NCBI GenBank assembly: GCA_964615305.1
Contig: CAZTNA010000013.1
Span: 22,797 to 86,796 of the forward strand
DNA length: 64,000 bases
From: Bog-950 sp964615305
Lineage (GTDB): Bacteria; Bacteroidota; Bacteroidia; Chitinophagales; LD1
Direction: 5' to 3'
Numbering within the stretch: position 1 is the stretch's first letter; every line of letters begins with the position of its first letter. This document shows positions 35,921-45,026 of this stretch, piece after piece. A model generated the notes under the pieces. It was given only the letters and a program-made list of their open reading frames with translations. It did no database searches and was not told the DNA's origin. Made by a program: the position numbers and the translations under genes.

Positions 35921-38900
35921 TTATCTAATCAGTGTCAAGTTTCCTTTACGGGTTAGTTTTTTACCGTTAAAATCAACACCGGTGACATAGTACACAAATG
36001 TGCCTACCTCCTGCAGTTTACCTTTGTAGGTGCCATCCCAACCTCGGCTGAGATTACTCAATTCTGAAGGGTCGCTTGACGAGTAAATCATTTCACCCCA
36101 ACGATTGTAAATTCGAATATCGTATTCTCTCAGTGAGCCAAAAACGGTAAAATAATCGTTGTTGCCATCGCCATTAGGAGTAAATGCCTGAGGCACTTTC
36201 AGGTTGCAAGGCAATACATGCAGATTTACAGTGTCTGTAATCATACACCCAACTGTATCGAAAACAGAAATTGTATAAGTTGTATATTCCTCACCGTAAT
36301 TTGTAAAAGTAGGGTTAAGAACATTTGCATCATTCAGCCCGTTGTTTGGAGCCCAAACGTAAATTTGACCATTGCTAATAGCCGGAATAATGTATGAAGC
36401 ATCATCGCAAACTTCCGTATCGGGGCCGGCATCTAGGGTGGGAGTAGCTCCTACGGCTATTGTAATTGTATCAAAGTTCACACATTGATTATTGTCGGTT
36501 ACCATTAAAACAAACTCAGTAGTCATGCTGCCATTAAACAACGGGTTAATAGCTGTGGCGTTATCCAGATTATCTGCTGGAGTCCACAAAGCATTTTGTG
36601 AAGAAGCTGAGGCTGGAATAACATACGATAATCCGTTGCATAAGACAGTATCTTGGCTGGCATCAACAACCGGTAAATTGTTTACTACAACAGATACGGT
36701 ATCTCTGCCTTCGCAACCGTTTGATGAAGTGGCACTCAAAACATAATCAGTAGAAGTATTGCCGGTAAACAAAGGATTAAGCACACTAGTGTTGCTCAAA
36801 TCGGTATTTGGTTGCCAATTGAAATTTGTTTCAGCGGTATTTCCATTCAACTGAAATGTTTGTCCACTGCAAATAGCTGTGTCGTTTCCTGCATTAACTA
36901 TTGGTGAAGGATTCACATTCACATATACCGAATCGCGGTTCTTGCAGCCGCTGGTGTCAGATACAATTACGGAATACATTCCACTTTGTGATGGAATAAA
37001 CTGAATAGTAGAAGAAGTATCTCCTGTGTTCCAGTTAAATTGAAGGCCGGCACGTGTAGAATAGTATATGCGCACATTTAAAACCCGAGAAGCATTTACA
37101 AATGCTCCAAACAGATAGTTGTTTACTGTGCCCTGCACAAAATCAATTACACCATCGCTTTTATACACAGTTCCCTGCGAGCCATTGCCACTGCCATAAG
37201 CCAAGTTAACCGCGGTAGGTTGATTGGCGGTGGTAATGTAAAACCCAAATGTGTCACCGGCAGCTATATGTTGGTTTATAGGTATCGGTAAAATTGTAAG
37301 ACCAGAAGTAGCTGCAGCGAAATTGTAATAGGAGCCTATCTGCCCCCAATTGCCCGGGCTTTGTTCAAAAGTGCGGTAAGTTCCTTGTTTGCCATAAACT
37401 TCTGCCTGCACTAATTGGGGCGTGGCAAGAACTTTCACAGCAACAGAGTCAATGGTAACATCGCCATGCGCAATAATATCGAACATGGCGCCTTGCTTGC
37501 CAACTTTTGCGGTGTCTTGTGTTAGAAAGGTTTTATCTAGTTCGGCTGTTTCGGCATGAAGAGTAACCGGTTGTCCACTGCAAACTGTTTGATTTGCTCC
37601 GGCCTCTACACTATAAAGCGTTGTTACATTGACTTGAAAAGTTCCGCTATCGCCTCCGCAATCATTAAGCGAAAAATTACTGATAGTAAAAGTACCTATT
37701 GAATCAAAAATCATGGTTACTTGACTGTTAGCTTCATCTAAAACGGTAACACCCGGTGGAGCATCCCAGTTATAATACGTTTCTTTCAAATAGTCAACGT
37801 TGTAGGTTACAGTGTCTCCTAAACAAACTTGCACAGGGCCTGTAATTGCAACATCCGGTATTCCAATAACAGTAAGAGTAGCTCGATCACTATAAGCACC
37901 TACACAACCAAAATTTATCTCACGCACATAAAACACATAGTCATCAAGTGGGGCTCCTGTAAAATCAACTAATAACGGGTTGTAAGGCCATATAAATGGG
38001 TTGCCATTGTTTAACCCGTTTGCCGCCCATTCGTAATCGCTTGGTGGATGCTTAAATGGAGACACAAACAAACTTACCAACCCCAGATTGCAACTTACTG
38101 TATCGTCTAAAATAATTACAGGCCGCGAAGTGTCAGGCGCACCAATGGTTATGCGTATTACGCTGCCAGTTTGATTCCACGGCAAACTGCTGCAATTGCT
38201 GAGTATGCGCATGTAGTAAGTTCCGGGAGCAACCGGCAGTTGGTTAGCATACGGAGGAAAGTCAATTACAAAGTTTCCTCCTAAACTGTCGTGATATATG
38301 CCTAATCCACCGCTATTAACCAAGCTAAAATCCATCATGCTACGCAATTCTATTGTCCAGTTGTTACAAGTATCGTAGCTGGCATTGTTATTCCAATGGT
38401 TAATAGCAATTGTGAGATTGGCATCATTGGGGTATGGTGTTGATCCATTGAGGCAAACATGAATGTCTTGTATGTTGTTGGTTAGTTCATCGCATTGAGT
38501 AAGGCAGAACGGTCCAATCAGCGAACCAACTACAGATGGAAAATTCGACACTACCCGAATGTAGTATCCACAACCCGGTGGCACATTAGCCGGTATCACA
38601 CCGCTGACAGTTCCCGGCATTGCCGGAAAAGATTCATCTGAAGGTAAAGTGCCAAGCACGTACGGTGAGGCAAAACTTCCGTTCATATCTGAAAGCTGGG
38701 CAGTGTATGTGTTGTTTTGATTGCCCGGGCCAAAAACACCGAATGAGTTGAACTTTACATCAATTACACTTTGAATGCACGTGGTGTCAATATCGTTCAT
38801 CACAGGAGCGTTATTGGTAAATATACTTTCTGGGCAGTCTTGTATGGTGAAACAAATGCTGGTGTCACCTATAATTTGAGGCTCGGGACTAATTCGGTTT

Positions 38901-39817
38901 ATTCGTATTCGGAAACAACTTCCAGAAACATTGTCAGGAACCTGAAATCCAATATAACCAAATGTATCAGGCGCAAAAATACTGAACACCCCCCCATCAA
39001 ATGGATTTACAAAATTTCCTGCGGCATCACTCATTTGTATTCTGTATGTACCATCGCAAAGCGGTGCGCTTAAATCATAACCAATAGTTATATAATTATC
39101 CTGACAAACTGTGGTAGGTGAAATGAGGTTAATATTTAACTCTACAGGATTATTGATGTTGTCGTATGTTCCTACAGCTATTATATCGTCAATACCAAAC
39201 GACACATTTGATTGAACACCGCTGGCAGGGTTTACCCAACGAAACCCAAGTTGAAGATTGGTTACATTGTTAAACGCAGGATCCTGAATTACTTCATACT
39301 TCCATTTGCTTTGGTTGTTGTATTTCGGCTGCCCGGTTTTTATCCAAGGGCCACCATCAATACGGTAATACACTTCCCCATAAGCATCGCTATTCCCTTC
39401 TGCAATCCAGAAAAAAGTAAAAATTACATTTTGCATGGCTAACGTACAGAATGCGTCACCTAAAAAAGTAAAGCGGTCGCTGGCAGTATTGCTGTTCCAA
39501 TTAGCATTAGCAATAGAGTTAGACGTAGCCATGCCCTCATCGTGTATATGTAAATAAGTAGAAAATGGCGCACCGTTGATGTTCCCACTTACTACGCTAT
39601 CCTGAGGCGGAGTGTTGCTGTACCATGGTGCCCCGTTGTATTCGTTGTTGATTATCCACGAGTTATTGCCGCTGTTGGTTCCCACTCCTCCCGAGTCGCT
39701 ATTAAAATTAGCGTTCCCATTTTCAAAAGTCTGAGTAAGCAAAAGTATTTGCTGTTGTGAGCTGCCGGCAACTACGAGCATGCAGTAAAAAACAAGTAGT
39801 AAATATTTCTTCATCAA
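35921..39817 (-). CDS. Large T9SS type B cargo protein with repeated Ig-like domains
   Basis: The protein has 1298 residues and a signal peptide (KYLLLVFYCMLVVAGSSQ). The N-terminal ~220 residues look like a jelly-roll domain (ILLLTQTFENGNANF, RFTFLGDAFC, SFGIDDIIAVGTYD). Several Ig/PKD-like repeats follow, with cues such as ICSGQTFQLNGN, VCSGQPVTLHAE and VCDDASYIIPA. The C-terminus is a gliding-motility-type CHU_C domain: VPQAFTPNGDGNNDYFTVFG, IRIYNRWGEMIYSS, GWDGTYKGKLQEVGTFVYYV. This is the type B sorting signal of T9SS. A surface adhesin or matrix protein is likely. Met1 or Met2 may be the start. Confidence 0.9.
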   Translation of the reverse strand: MMKKYLLLVFYCMLVVAGSSQQQILLLTQTFENGNANFNSDSGGVGTNSGNNSWIINNEYNGAPWYSNTPPQDSVVSGNINGAPFSTYLHIHDEGMATSNSIANANWNSNTASDRFTFLGDAFCTLAMQNVIFTFFWIAEGNSDAYGEVYYRIDGGPWIKTGQPKYNNQSKWKYEVIQDPAFNNVTNLQLGFRWVNPASGVQSNVSFGIDDIIAVGTYDNINNPVELNINLISPTTVCQDNYITIGYDLSAPLCDGTYRIQMSDAAGNFVNPFDGGVFSIFAPDTFGYIGFQVPDNVSGSCFRIRINRISPEPQIIGDTSICFTIQDCPESIFTNNAPVMNDIDTTCIQSVIDVKFNSFGVFGPGNQNNTYTAQLSDMNGSFASPYVLGTLPSDESFPAMPGTVSGVIPANVPPGCGYYIRVVSNFPSVVGSLIGPFCLTQCDELTNNIQDIHVCLNGSTPYPNDANLTIAINHWNNNASYDTCNNWTIELRSMMDFSLVNSGGLGIYHDSLGGNFVIDFPPYANQLPVAPGTYYMRILSNCSSLPWNQTGSVIRITIGAPDTSRPVIILDDTVSCNLGLVSLFVSPFKHPPSDYEWAANGLNNGNPFIWPYNPLLVDFTGAPLDDYVFYVREINFGCVGAYSDRATLTVIGIPDVAITGPVQVCLGDTVTYNVDYLKETYYNWDAPPGVTVLDEANSQVTMIFDSIGTFTISNFSLNDCGGDSGTFQVNVTTLYSVEAGANQTVCSGQPVTLHAETAELDKTFLTQDTAKVGKQGAMFDIIAHGDVTIDSVAVKVLATPQLVQAEVYGKQGTYRTFEQSPGNWGQIGSYYNFAAATSGLTILPIPINQHIAAGDTFGFYITTANQPTAVNLAYGSGNGSQGTVYKSDGVIDFVQGTVNNYLFGAFVNASRVLNVRIYYSTRAGLQFNWNTGDTSSTIQFIPSQSGMYSVIVSDTSGCKNRDSVYVNVNPSPIVNAGNDTAICSGQTFQLNGNTAETNFNWQPNTDLSNTSVLNPLFTGNTSTDYVLSATSSNGCEGRDTVSVVVNNLPVVDASQDTVLCNGLSYVIPASASSQNALWTPADNLDNATAINPLFNGSMTTEFVLMVTDNNQCVNFDTITIAVGATPTLDAGPDTEVCDDASYIIPAISNGQIYVWAPNNGLNDANVLNPTFTNYGEEYTTYTISVFDTVGCMITDTVNLHVLPCNLKVPQAFTPNGDGNNDYFTVFGSLREYDIRIYNRWGEMIYSSSDPSELSNLSRGWDGTYKGKLQEVGTFVYYVTGVDFNGKKLTRKGNLTLIR

Positions 39818-39927
39818 CCGTAAAATGAATTAGTGCGTTATCTACAAACCTGCATAAAATTTTCGGTAATGGAAAGGAAATAGGGGGAGGGTTTTTCTAC
39901 TTCAAAATATTTTATGCACGTTTGCGC

Positions 39928-41409
39928 ATGGCAAGCAAGAAATCTCCAACCAACAAATTCGCTTTCGAGGGAATAACTTTTGATGATGTTTTACTGGTTC
40001 CGGCTTATTCAGAAGTGCTACCGCGAGAGGTGGATATAAGCACCCAACTTACCCGCAATATACGCATTAATGTACCTCTTATTTCAGCAGCAATGGATAC
40101 CGTTACTGAGTCGGCATTGGCCATTGCTATTGCCCGTGAAGGAGGCATTGGTATTCTTCATAAAAATATGAGTATTGAAAAACAAGCCGAAATGGTGCGT
40201 AAAGTAAAACGTGCCGATAGCGGGTTGATTATTGATCCCATTACACTTACCGAAGATGCTCTTGTAGGGCAAGCACACCGTTTAATGAGTGAAAATAAAA
40301 TTGGCGGTATCCCCATTGTGAGTAAAAGTGGGAAATTGGTAGGCATACTAACCAACCGCGATTTACGGTTTGAAAAAAACATGAAACGCAGAGTGAGTGA
40401 AATAATGACTGTCGAAAAATTAGTAACTGCACCTAAAGGCACCGATTTAAAGCAGGCTGAAAAAATTCTTGAGAAGTATAAAATAGAGAAACTTCCCGTA
40501 ACCGACAAAGACGGCAAACTGGTAGGTCTTATTACTTATAAAGATATACTAAAAGTACGGAACCACCCTAATGGCACTAAGGATAAGTTTGGGCGCTTGC
40601 TTAGCGGTGCTGCTGTTGGCGTCACAGGTGATATGCTGATTCGTATTGAAGCATTATCAGCTGTAGGTGTTGATGTTATTTGTATTGATACAGCTCACGG
40701 ACATAGCCGGGGAGTTTTGCAAAGCATAAAAAAAGCCAAGCAAGCATTTAAGCAAATAGATATAGTTGGTGGTAATGTAGCTACTGAAGCAGGTGCTAAA
40801 GCACTTATTGATGCTGGCGTAGATGGCGTAAAAGTGGGAGTGGGCCCTGGATCTATTTGCACAACGCGTATTGTGGCGGGGGTGGGTGTTCCTCAACTCA
40901 CCGCAATTTATGAAGCCGGTAAGGCAGGAAAAAAATCAGGGGTGCCGATTATAGCTGACGGAGGTATTCGTTATACAGGTGATATCGTTAAAGCTATTGC
41001 CGCAGGTGCTGATAGCGTAATGGCAGGCGGTATTTTTGCGGGCACCGATGAGAGCCCTGGCGAAACAATCATTTATGAAGGCAGAAAGTTTAAATCGTAC
41101 CGTGGTATGGGAAGTGTGGAAGCTATGCAGGAGGGAAGTAAAGACCGTTATTTCCAGGATGTAGAGGACGATATTAAGAAGTTAGTGCCCGAAGGTATTG
41201 TAGGGCGTGTTCCGTTTAAAGGCAGTATGCAGGAAATTATGTACCAATACATCGGAGGCCTTCGTGCAGGTATGGGCTATTGTGGTGCAAAAAATATTAA
41301 AGCACTGCAACAAGCACAGTTTGTACGTATTACAAATGCCGGTATGCAAGAGAGCCATCCGCATGACGTAATGATTACTAAGGAAAGTCCGAACTATTCC
41401 AGAAAATAA
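39928..41409 (+). CDS. guaB: Inosine-5'-monophosphate dehydrogenase
   Basis: The protein has 493 residues. It catalyses the NAD+-dependent step from IMP to XMP in guanine nucleotide synthesis. Seen: FEGITFDDVLLVPAYSEVLP, DTVTESALAIAIAREGGIGI, two CBS domains at about 95-205 (IGGIPIVSKSGKLVGILTNR, EKLPVTDKDGKLVGLITYKD), the catalytic loop GVGPGSICTTRIVAGVGVPQ with its Cys, IADGGIRYTGDIVKA, and the flap YRGMGSVEAM. The start is ATG at 39928; a TTG two codons upstream is less likely. It is monocistronic. Confidence 0.96.
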   Translation: MASKKSPTNKFAFEGITFDDVLLVPAYSEVLPREVDISTQLTRNIRINVPLISAAMDTVTESALAIAIAREGGIGILHKNMSIEKQAEMVRKVKRADSGLIIDPITLTEDALVGQAHRLMSENKIGGIPIVSKSGKLVGILTNRDLRFEKNMKRRVSEIMTVEKLVTAPKGTDLKQAEKILEKYKIEKLPVTDKDGKLVGLITYKDILKVRNHPNGTKDKFGRLLSGAAVGVTGDMLIRIEALSAVGVDVICIDTAHGHSRGVLQSIKKAKQAFKQIDIVGGNVATEAGAKALIDAGVDGVKVGVGPGSICTTRIVAGVGVPQLTAIYEAGKAGKKSGVPIIADGGIRYTGDIVKAIAAGADSVMAGGIFAGTDESPGETIIYEGRKFKSYRGMGSVEAMQEGSKDRYFQDVEDDIKKLVPEGIVGRVPFKGSMQEIMYQYIGGLRAGMGYCGAKNIKALQQAQFVRITNAGMQESHPHDVMITKESPNYSRK

Positions 41410-41536
41410 TTCGGAGCTTCGAAATTGTATCAGATGTAGAGTTGGTGTTACGATAGTAAGAGTTACATTCAGCAGCTTTGCGCTCATTCCTCTTTAGTGT
41501 AAAAAATTACTTTTACCGCATTACAAAAATTTATTC

Positions 41537-44500
41537 ATGCAAAAATTCAAATTGCTTAACAACATCCTTGGCTGGGTGATGTTTGTATTTGCCGCTGTTG
41601 TGTATTCTATGACTATGGAAAGTAGCGGTAGTTTTTGGGATTGTGGCGAGTTTGTATCAGGTTGTTTAAAATTACAGGTAGTTCACCCACCGGGAGCACC
41701 GTTCTTTTTAATGCTCGGCAGGTTATTTACACTCTTTGCTACTGACCTGCAACATGTAGCTCTTACTGTAAACTTTATGAGTGCACTGGCTACAGCAGGT
41801 GCAGTAATGTTTACTTTCTGGTCGGTAACGGCACTGGCGCGGAAAGTAGTGATAGCCGATGGAGAGTTTTCCGATGCGCGCACGCTTACTGTATTGGGGG
41901 CAGGGTTAGTTGCCGCTGCATGCTGCACTTTTCTTGACTCGCTTTGGTTTAGTGCTGTAGAAGGAGAAGTATATGCTCTTTCTCAGTTTTTTATGTCGTT
42001 TATTTTTTGGGCTATTATGAAATGGTACGCTGATGATTCTCCTTATGCCGACCATTGGCTGGTGATTATTGCTTATATGACAGGGCTTTCAATAGGTGTA
42101 CACCTATTGAGTTTGCTGGCATTGCCTGCTATTGCGTTGGTATATTACTACAAGAAATATAAAACTACGCTAACTGGCTGGCTAACAGCTGCGGCTATTG
42201 GTTTTTTGGTACTGGGCCTTTACATGAAATTTATTATCTCATTTACCCAGTCGTATTTGGCAGGTATGGATTTGTTTTTTGTAAATACTCTTAATTTACC
42301 GTTTAACTCAGGCGTGCTTTTTGGTGTATTACTGTTAATAGCACTCATCTTCTTTATCATCCGATATACACATTCAGGAAGCGAAACAGATTTCCGTATT
42401 GCCGTAGGTGTAGCCGTATTTTACGTGTTTATTGGTTTTATTATTAACGATAGTATGACTGCGCGCATAATCCGCTTAATATTTGTAGGGGGATTGTTTG
42501 CTGCGCGCAAGTACAACTATGAAGGCCGGAGGTTGCTGAATATTGCTGTATTGGCTATTGCGTTTTCATACATCGGATACATGAGTTATCTAATGGTGCC
42601 TATCCGTTCAATTGCCAACCCACCGATCAATATGAACCGCCCTACAGACCCATTCACCATTAAGTCGTACGTTGACCGCGAACAGTATGGTGACCGCCCC
42701 TTGATGCGTGGCCCAGACTATACAGTTACTTCATACGATATTGTTGACTACGTACAAACCGGGGAGCGTTGGGTGAAAGACGAGAAAAAGAAGCAATATG
42801 TATATGGCGGCCCTAAGCAGGACTATAAATTTAGAGACGATGTGCAGATGCTTTTCCCCCGACTTGGTTTTTGGCAAGAGGAAGGCAAAAAATCAGGATA
42901 CCGTGCTTGGTTGAACCCCGAGTATAATGTAGTTAATCGAGAAACTCGAGAGGTCGCAAAAACGTTTCCATCAAATGGCTTTAAACAAGCAAACGATTAT
43001 GCGGCCAGTTTAAACAAAGAAGCCGGGGGCGGTTTGTATGCAGTTAAGGATGTAATTTCTTTTAGCGATAACCTCCGCTTCTTCTTTAAGTACCAAATTG
43101 GTTACATGTACTTTCGCTACTTTATGTGGAACTTTGCAGGGCGCCAAAATGATATACAAGGTACTTATGGCAACGATGACGGCCGGTGGATTTCAGGCAT
43201 TCCGTTTGTGGATAATTCACATGCTTTTTTTACACCTGACTGGCCACAAGAGAACCTGAGTAAGAGTATGCTCGATAATAAGGCTAGAAACAAGTTTTAC
43301 ATGATACCGCTCATTATTGGATTAATCGGTTTAATCTGGACTCTATTTAAAGACGAGCGTACATTTTGGATTATTCTTGTATTGATGGGCACTACCGGCA
43401 TGCTGCAAATTGTTTATCAAAATGAACCACCAATTGAACCTCGTGAGCGTGATTATGCAATTGCATGTTCGTTCATCACATTCTGTTTCTGGATTGGATT
43501 CGGGGTTATAGGTATTGTTGACTTCTTAAGGAAAAAACTACCCGAACTTCCAAGTGCTGCCGGTGCTGTGGCACTTTGTGCCAGTGCTCCGTTTTTAATG
43601 GGGTCGCAAGGCTGGGACGATCATACGCGTCACAACCGTTACACAGCTCGCGATTTTGCAACTTGTTATTTGGAGTCATGTGCACCCAATGCGGTTATTT
43701 TTACTCAAGGCGATAATGACACATATCCGCTTTGGTACGCTCAAGAAGTAGAAAACATACGCCCCGATATACGAATTATTAACTTGTCGCTTTTAGGTGT
43801 TGATTGGTATATAGATCAGTTGCGATACAAAACTAACGAAGCTGCTCCACTTAAACTTACGTTTACGTCTGAGCAAATAGCCGGAAATAACCGTGATGCT
43901 ACGTACTACCGTCAGAATCCTCGGATACCTGAAGGAGTACCGGTTGATTTGGCGGGCGTAATGAAGTTTATTGCCAGTGATAACCCTGCTGATAAAACAC
44001 CATTGCATCAAAGCGGAGAGTTGGAAAACTACTTGCCGGCCAACACATTTAAAATAGATGTGGATGTAGCAAAAGTTCGTGCCATGAACATGGTATCAGC
44101 GGATGATGACTCGCTAATAGTTCCTCAAATGGTCTGGAAAATAGATAACGGAACACTACTGAAGAACGACTTACTTACTCTTGATATTGTTGCCAATAAC
44201 ATTATGGAACGCCCTATCTACTTTGCGGTATCGGTAGCTCCTGAAGCATACGTTGGACTCGAAAAATACTTCCAACTGGAAGGGTTGACCTACCGTGTTG
44301 TGCCTAAGCTGAATCCTACAAATTCTCCTTACAATGCACCTGCGCGTGTAGACGTTATGTATGAGAACATGATGAAGAAATTCAAGTTTGGAGGCATTGC
44401 TGAGAACCCCAACATTTACTTAGATGAAAATGTACTTCGTATGACGGTGAACATACGAGGCAACTTTGGTCGCTTAGCAGAAGCTTTGTTAGCTAGGGGT

Positions 44501-44929
44501 GAAAAAGAAAAGGCTGCAGCTGTAATTGATTACTCGCTGAAAGTAATGCCACCAAGTAAGGTGGAGCATTCGGTGTTCGATTACTCGTATCCGGGAGTTT
44601 ACTATCAGGCAGGTCAAAAAGAGAAAGCTCGCGCTTTGCTAACTGAAATGTTAGACAAAGCAAAAGATGAGTTGAAGTATTATCAAACAGTTTACCGGTA
44701 TACTGTGCAACAGGCACGCGAAGCAGGCGATATGGCTTACTATGCACAACTACAGCAAGGGGCGTTTACTGAACGCAGAGAGGTACGTGAGCAGATGTTT
44801 ATTTTGCAAGAGTTGAGTATGGATGCCAAAAAGTTTGACGATGCTGACTTTGCACAAAAGGTCGAAAAAGATTTTATGGACTACCGAATGAGTTTTTATG
44901 ATCAAAGTGCTATGCAACAGCCGAGATAG
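41537..44929 (+). CDS. DUF2723 membrane glycosyltransferase-like protein
   Basis: The protein has 1130 residues. It begins with the DUF2723 signature (ESSGSFWDCGEFVSGCLKLQ, VVHPPGAPFFLMLGRLF), which places two acidic residues in the first extracytoplasmic loop, as in GT-C enzymes. About ten membrane segments fall in residues 10-330 and 580-680. A large soluble C-terminal part holds TPR-like helices (AEALLARGEKEKAAAVIDYS). Such proteins are proposed to transfer sugars from polyprenyl phosphate to proteins or lipids in the Bacteroidota envelope; this comes from family knowledge. The gene is monocistronic and ends in a terminator. Confidence 0.88.
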   Translation: MQKFKLLNNILGWVMFVFAAVVYSMTMESSGSFWDCGEFVSGCLKLQVVHPPGAPFFLMLGRLFTLFATDLQHVALTVNFMSALATAGAVMFTFWSVTALARKVVIADGEFSDARTLTVLGAGLVAAACCTFLDSLWFSAVEGEVYALSQFFMSFIFWAIMKWYADDSPYADHWLVIIAYMTGLSIGVHLLSLLALPAIALVYYYKKYKTTLTGWLTAAAIGFLVLGLYMKFIISFTQSYLAGMDLFFVNTLNLPFNSGVLFGVLLLIALIFFIIRYTHSGSETDFRIAVGVAVFYVFIGFIINDSMTARIIRLIFVGGLFAARKYNYEGRRLLNIAVLAIAFSYIGYMSYLMVPIRSIANPPINMNRPTDPFTIKSYVDREQYGDRPLMRGPDYTVTSYDIVDYVQTGERWVKDEKKKQYVYGGPKQDYKFRDDVQMLFPRLGFWQEEGKKSGYRAWLNPEYNVVNRETREVAKTFPSNGFKQANDYAASLNKEAGGGLYAVKDVISFSDNLRFFFKYQIGYMYFRYFMWNFAGRQNDIQGTYGNDDGRWISGIPFVDNSHAFFTPDWPQENLSKSMLDNKARNKFYMIPLIIGLIGLIWTLFKDERTFWIILVLMGTTGMLQIVYQNEPPIEPRERDYAIACSFITFCFWIGFGVIGIVDFLRKKLPELPSAAGAVALCASAPFLMGSQGWDDHTRHNRYTARDFATCYLESCAPNAVIFTQGDNDTYPLWYAQEVENIRPDIRIINLSLLGVDWYIDQLRYKTNEAAPLKLTFTSEQIAGNNRDATYYRQNPRIPEGVPVDLAGVMKFIASDNPADKTPLHQSGELENYLPANTFKIDVDVAKVRAMNMVSADDDSLIVPQMVWKIDNGTLLKNDLLTLDIVANNIMERPIYFAVSVAPEAYVGLEKYFQLEGLTYRVVPKLNPTNSPYNAPARVDVMYENMMKKFKFGGIAENPNIYLDENVLRMTVNIRGNFGRLAEALLARGEKEKAAAVIDYSLKVMPPSKVEHSVFDYSYPGVYYQAGQKEKARALLTEMLDKAKDELKYYQTVYRYTVQQAREAGDMAYYAQLQQGAFTERREVREQMFILQELSMDAKKFDDADFAQKVEKDFMDYRMSFYDQSAMQQPR

Positions 44930-44950
44930 AAAGTCTTATTAGTAAAAGCG

Positions 44951-44986
44951 AAACCGTCTCAAAACTAATTGAGGCGGTTTTTTTTT
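44951..44986 (+). terminator. Rho-independent terminator
   Basis: AAACCGTCTC (44951-44960) pairs with GAGGCGGTTT (44971-44980), a 10-bp stem with one G-U pair and a 10-nt loop, running into a T-run to 44986. It lies 21 nt past the DUF2723 stop codon. Confidence 0.85.
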
Positions 44987-45026
44987 CTGTAAGATTAAAT
45001 CATTTCACGTAAAGTTGTGGGGCTGT

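Noticed and set aside
40158..40517. Minus-strand open frame of 119 codons inside guaB
   Set aside because: It is antisense to the conserved CBS region of IMP dehydrogenase.
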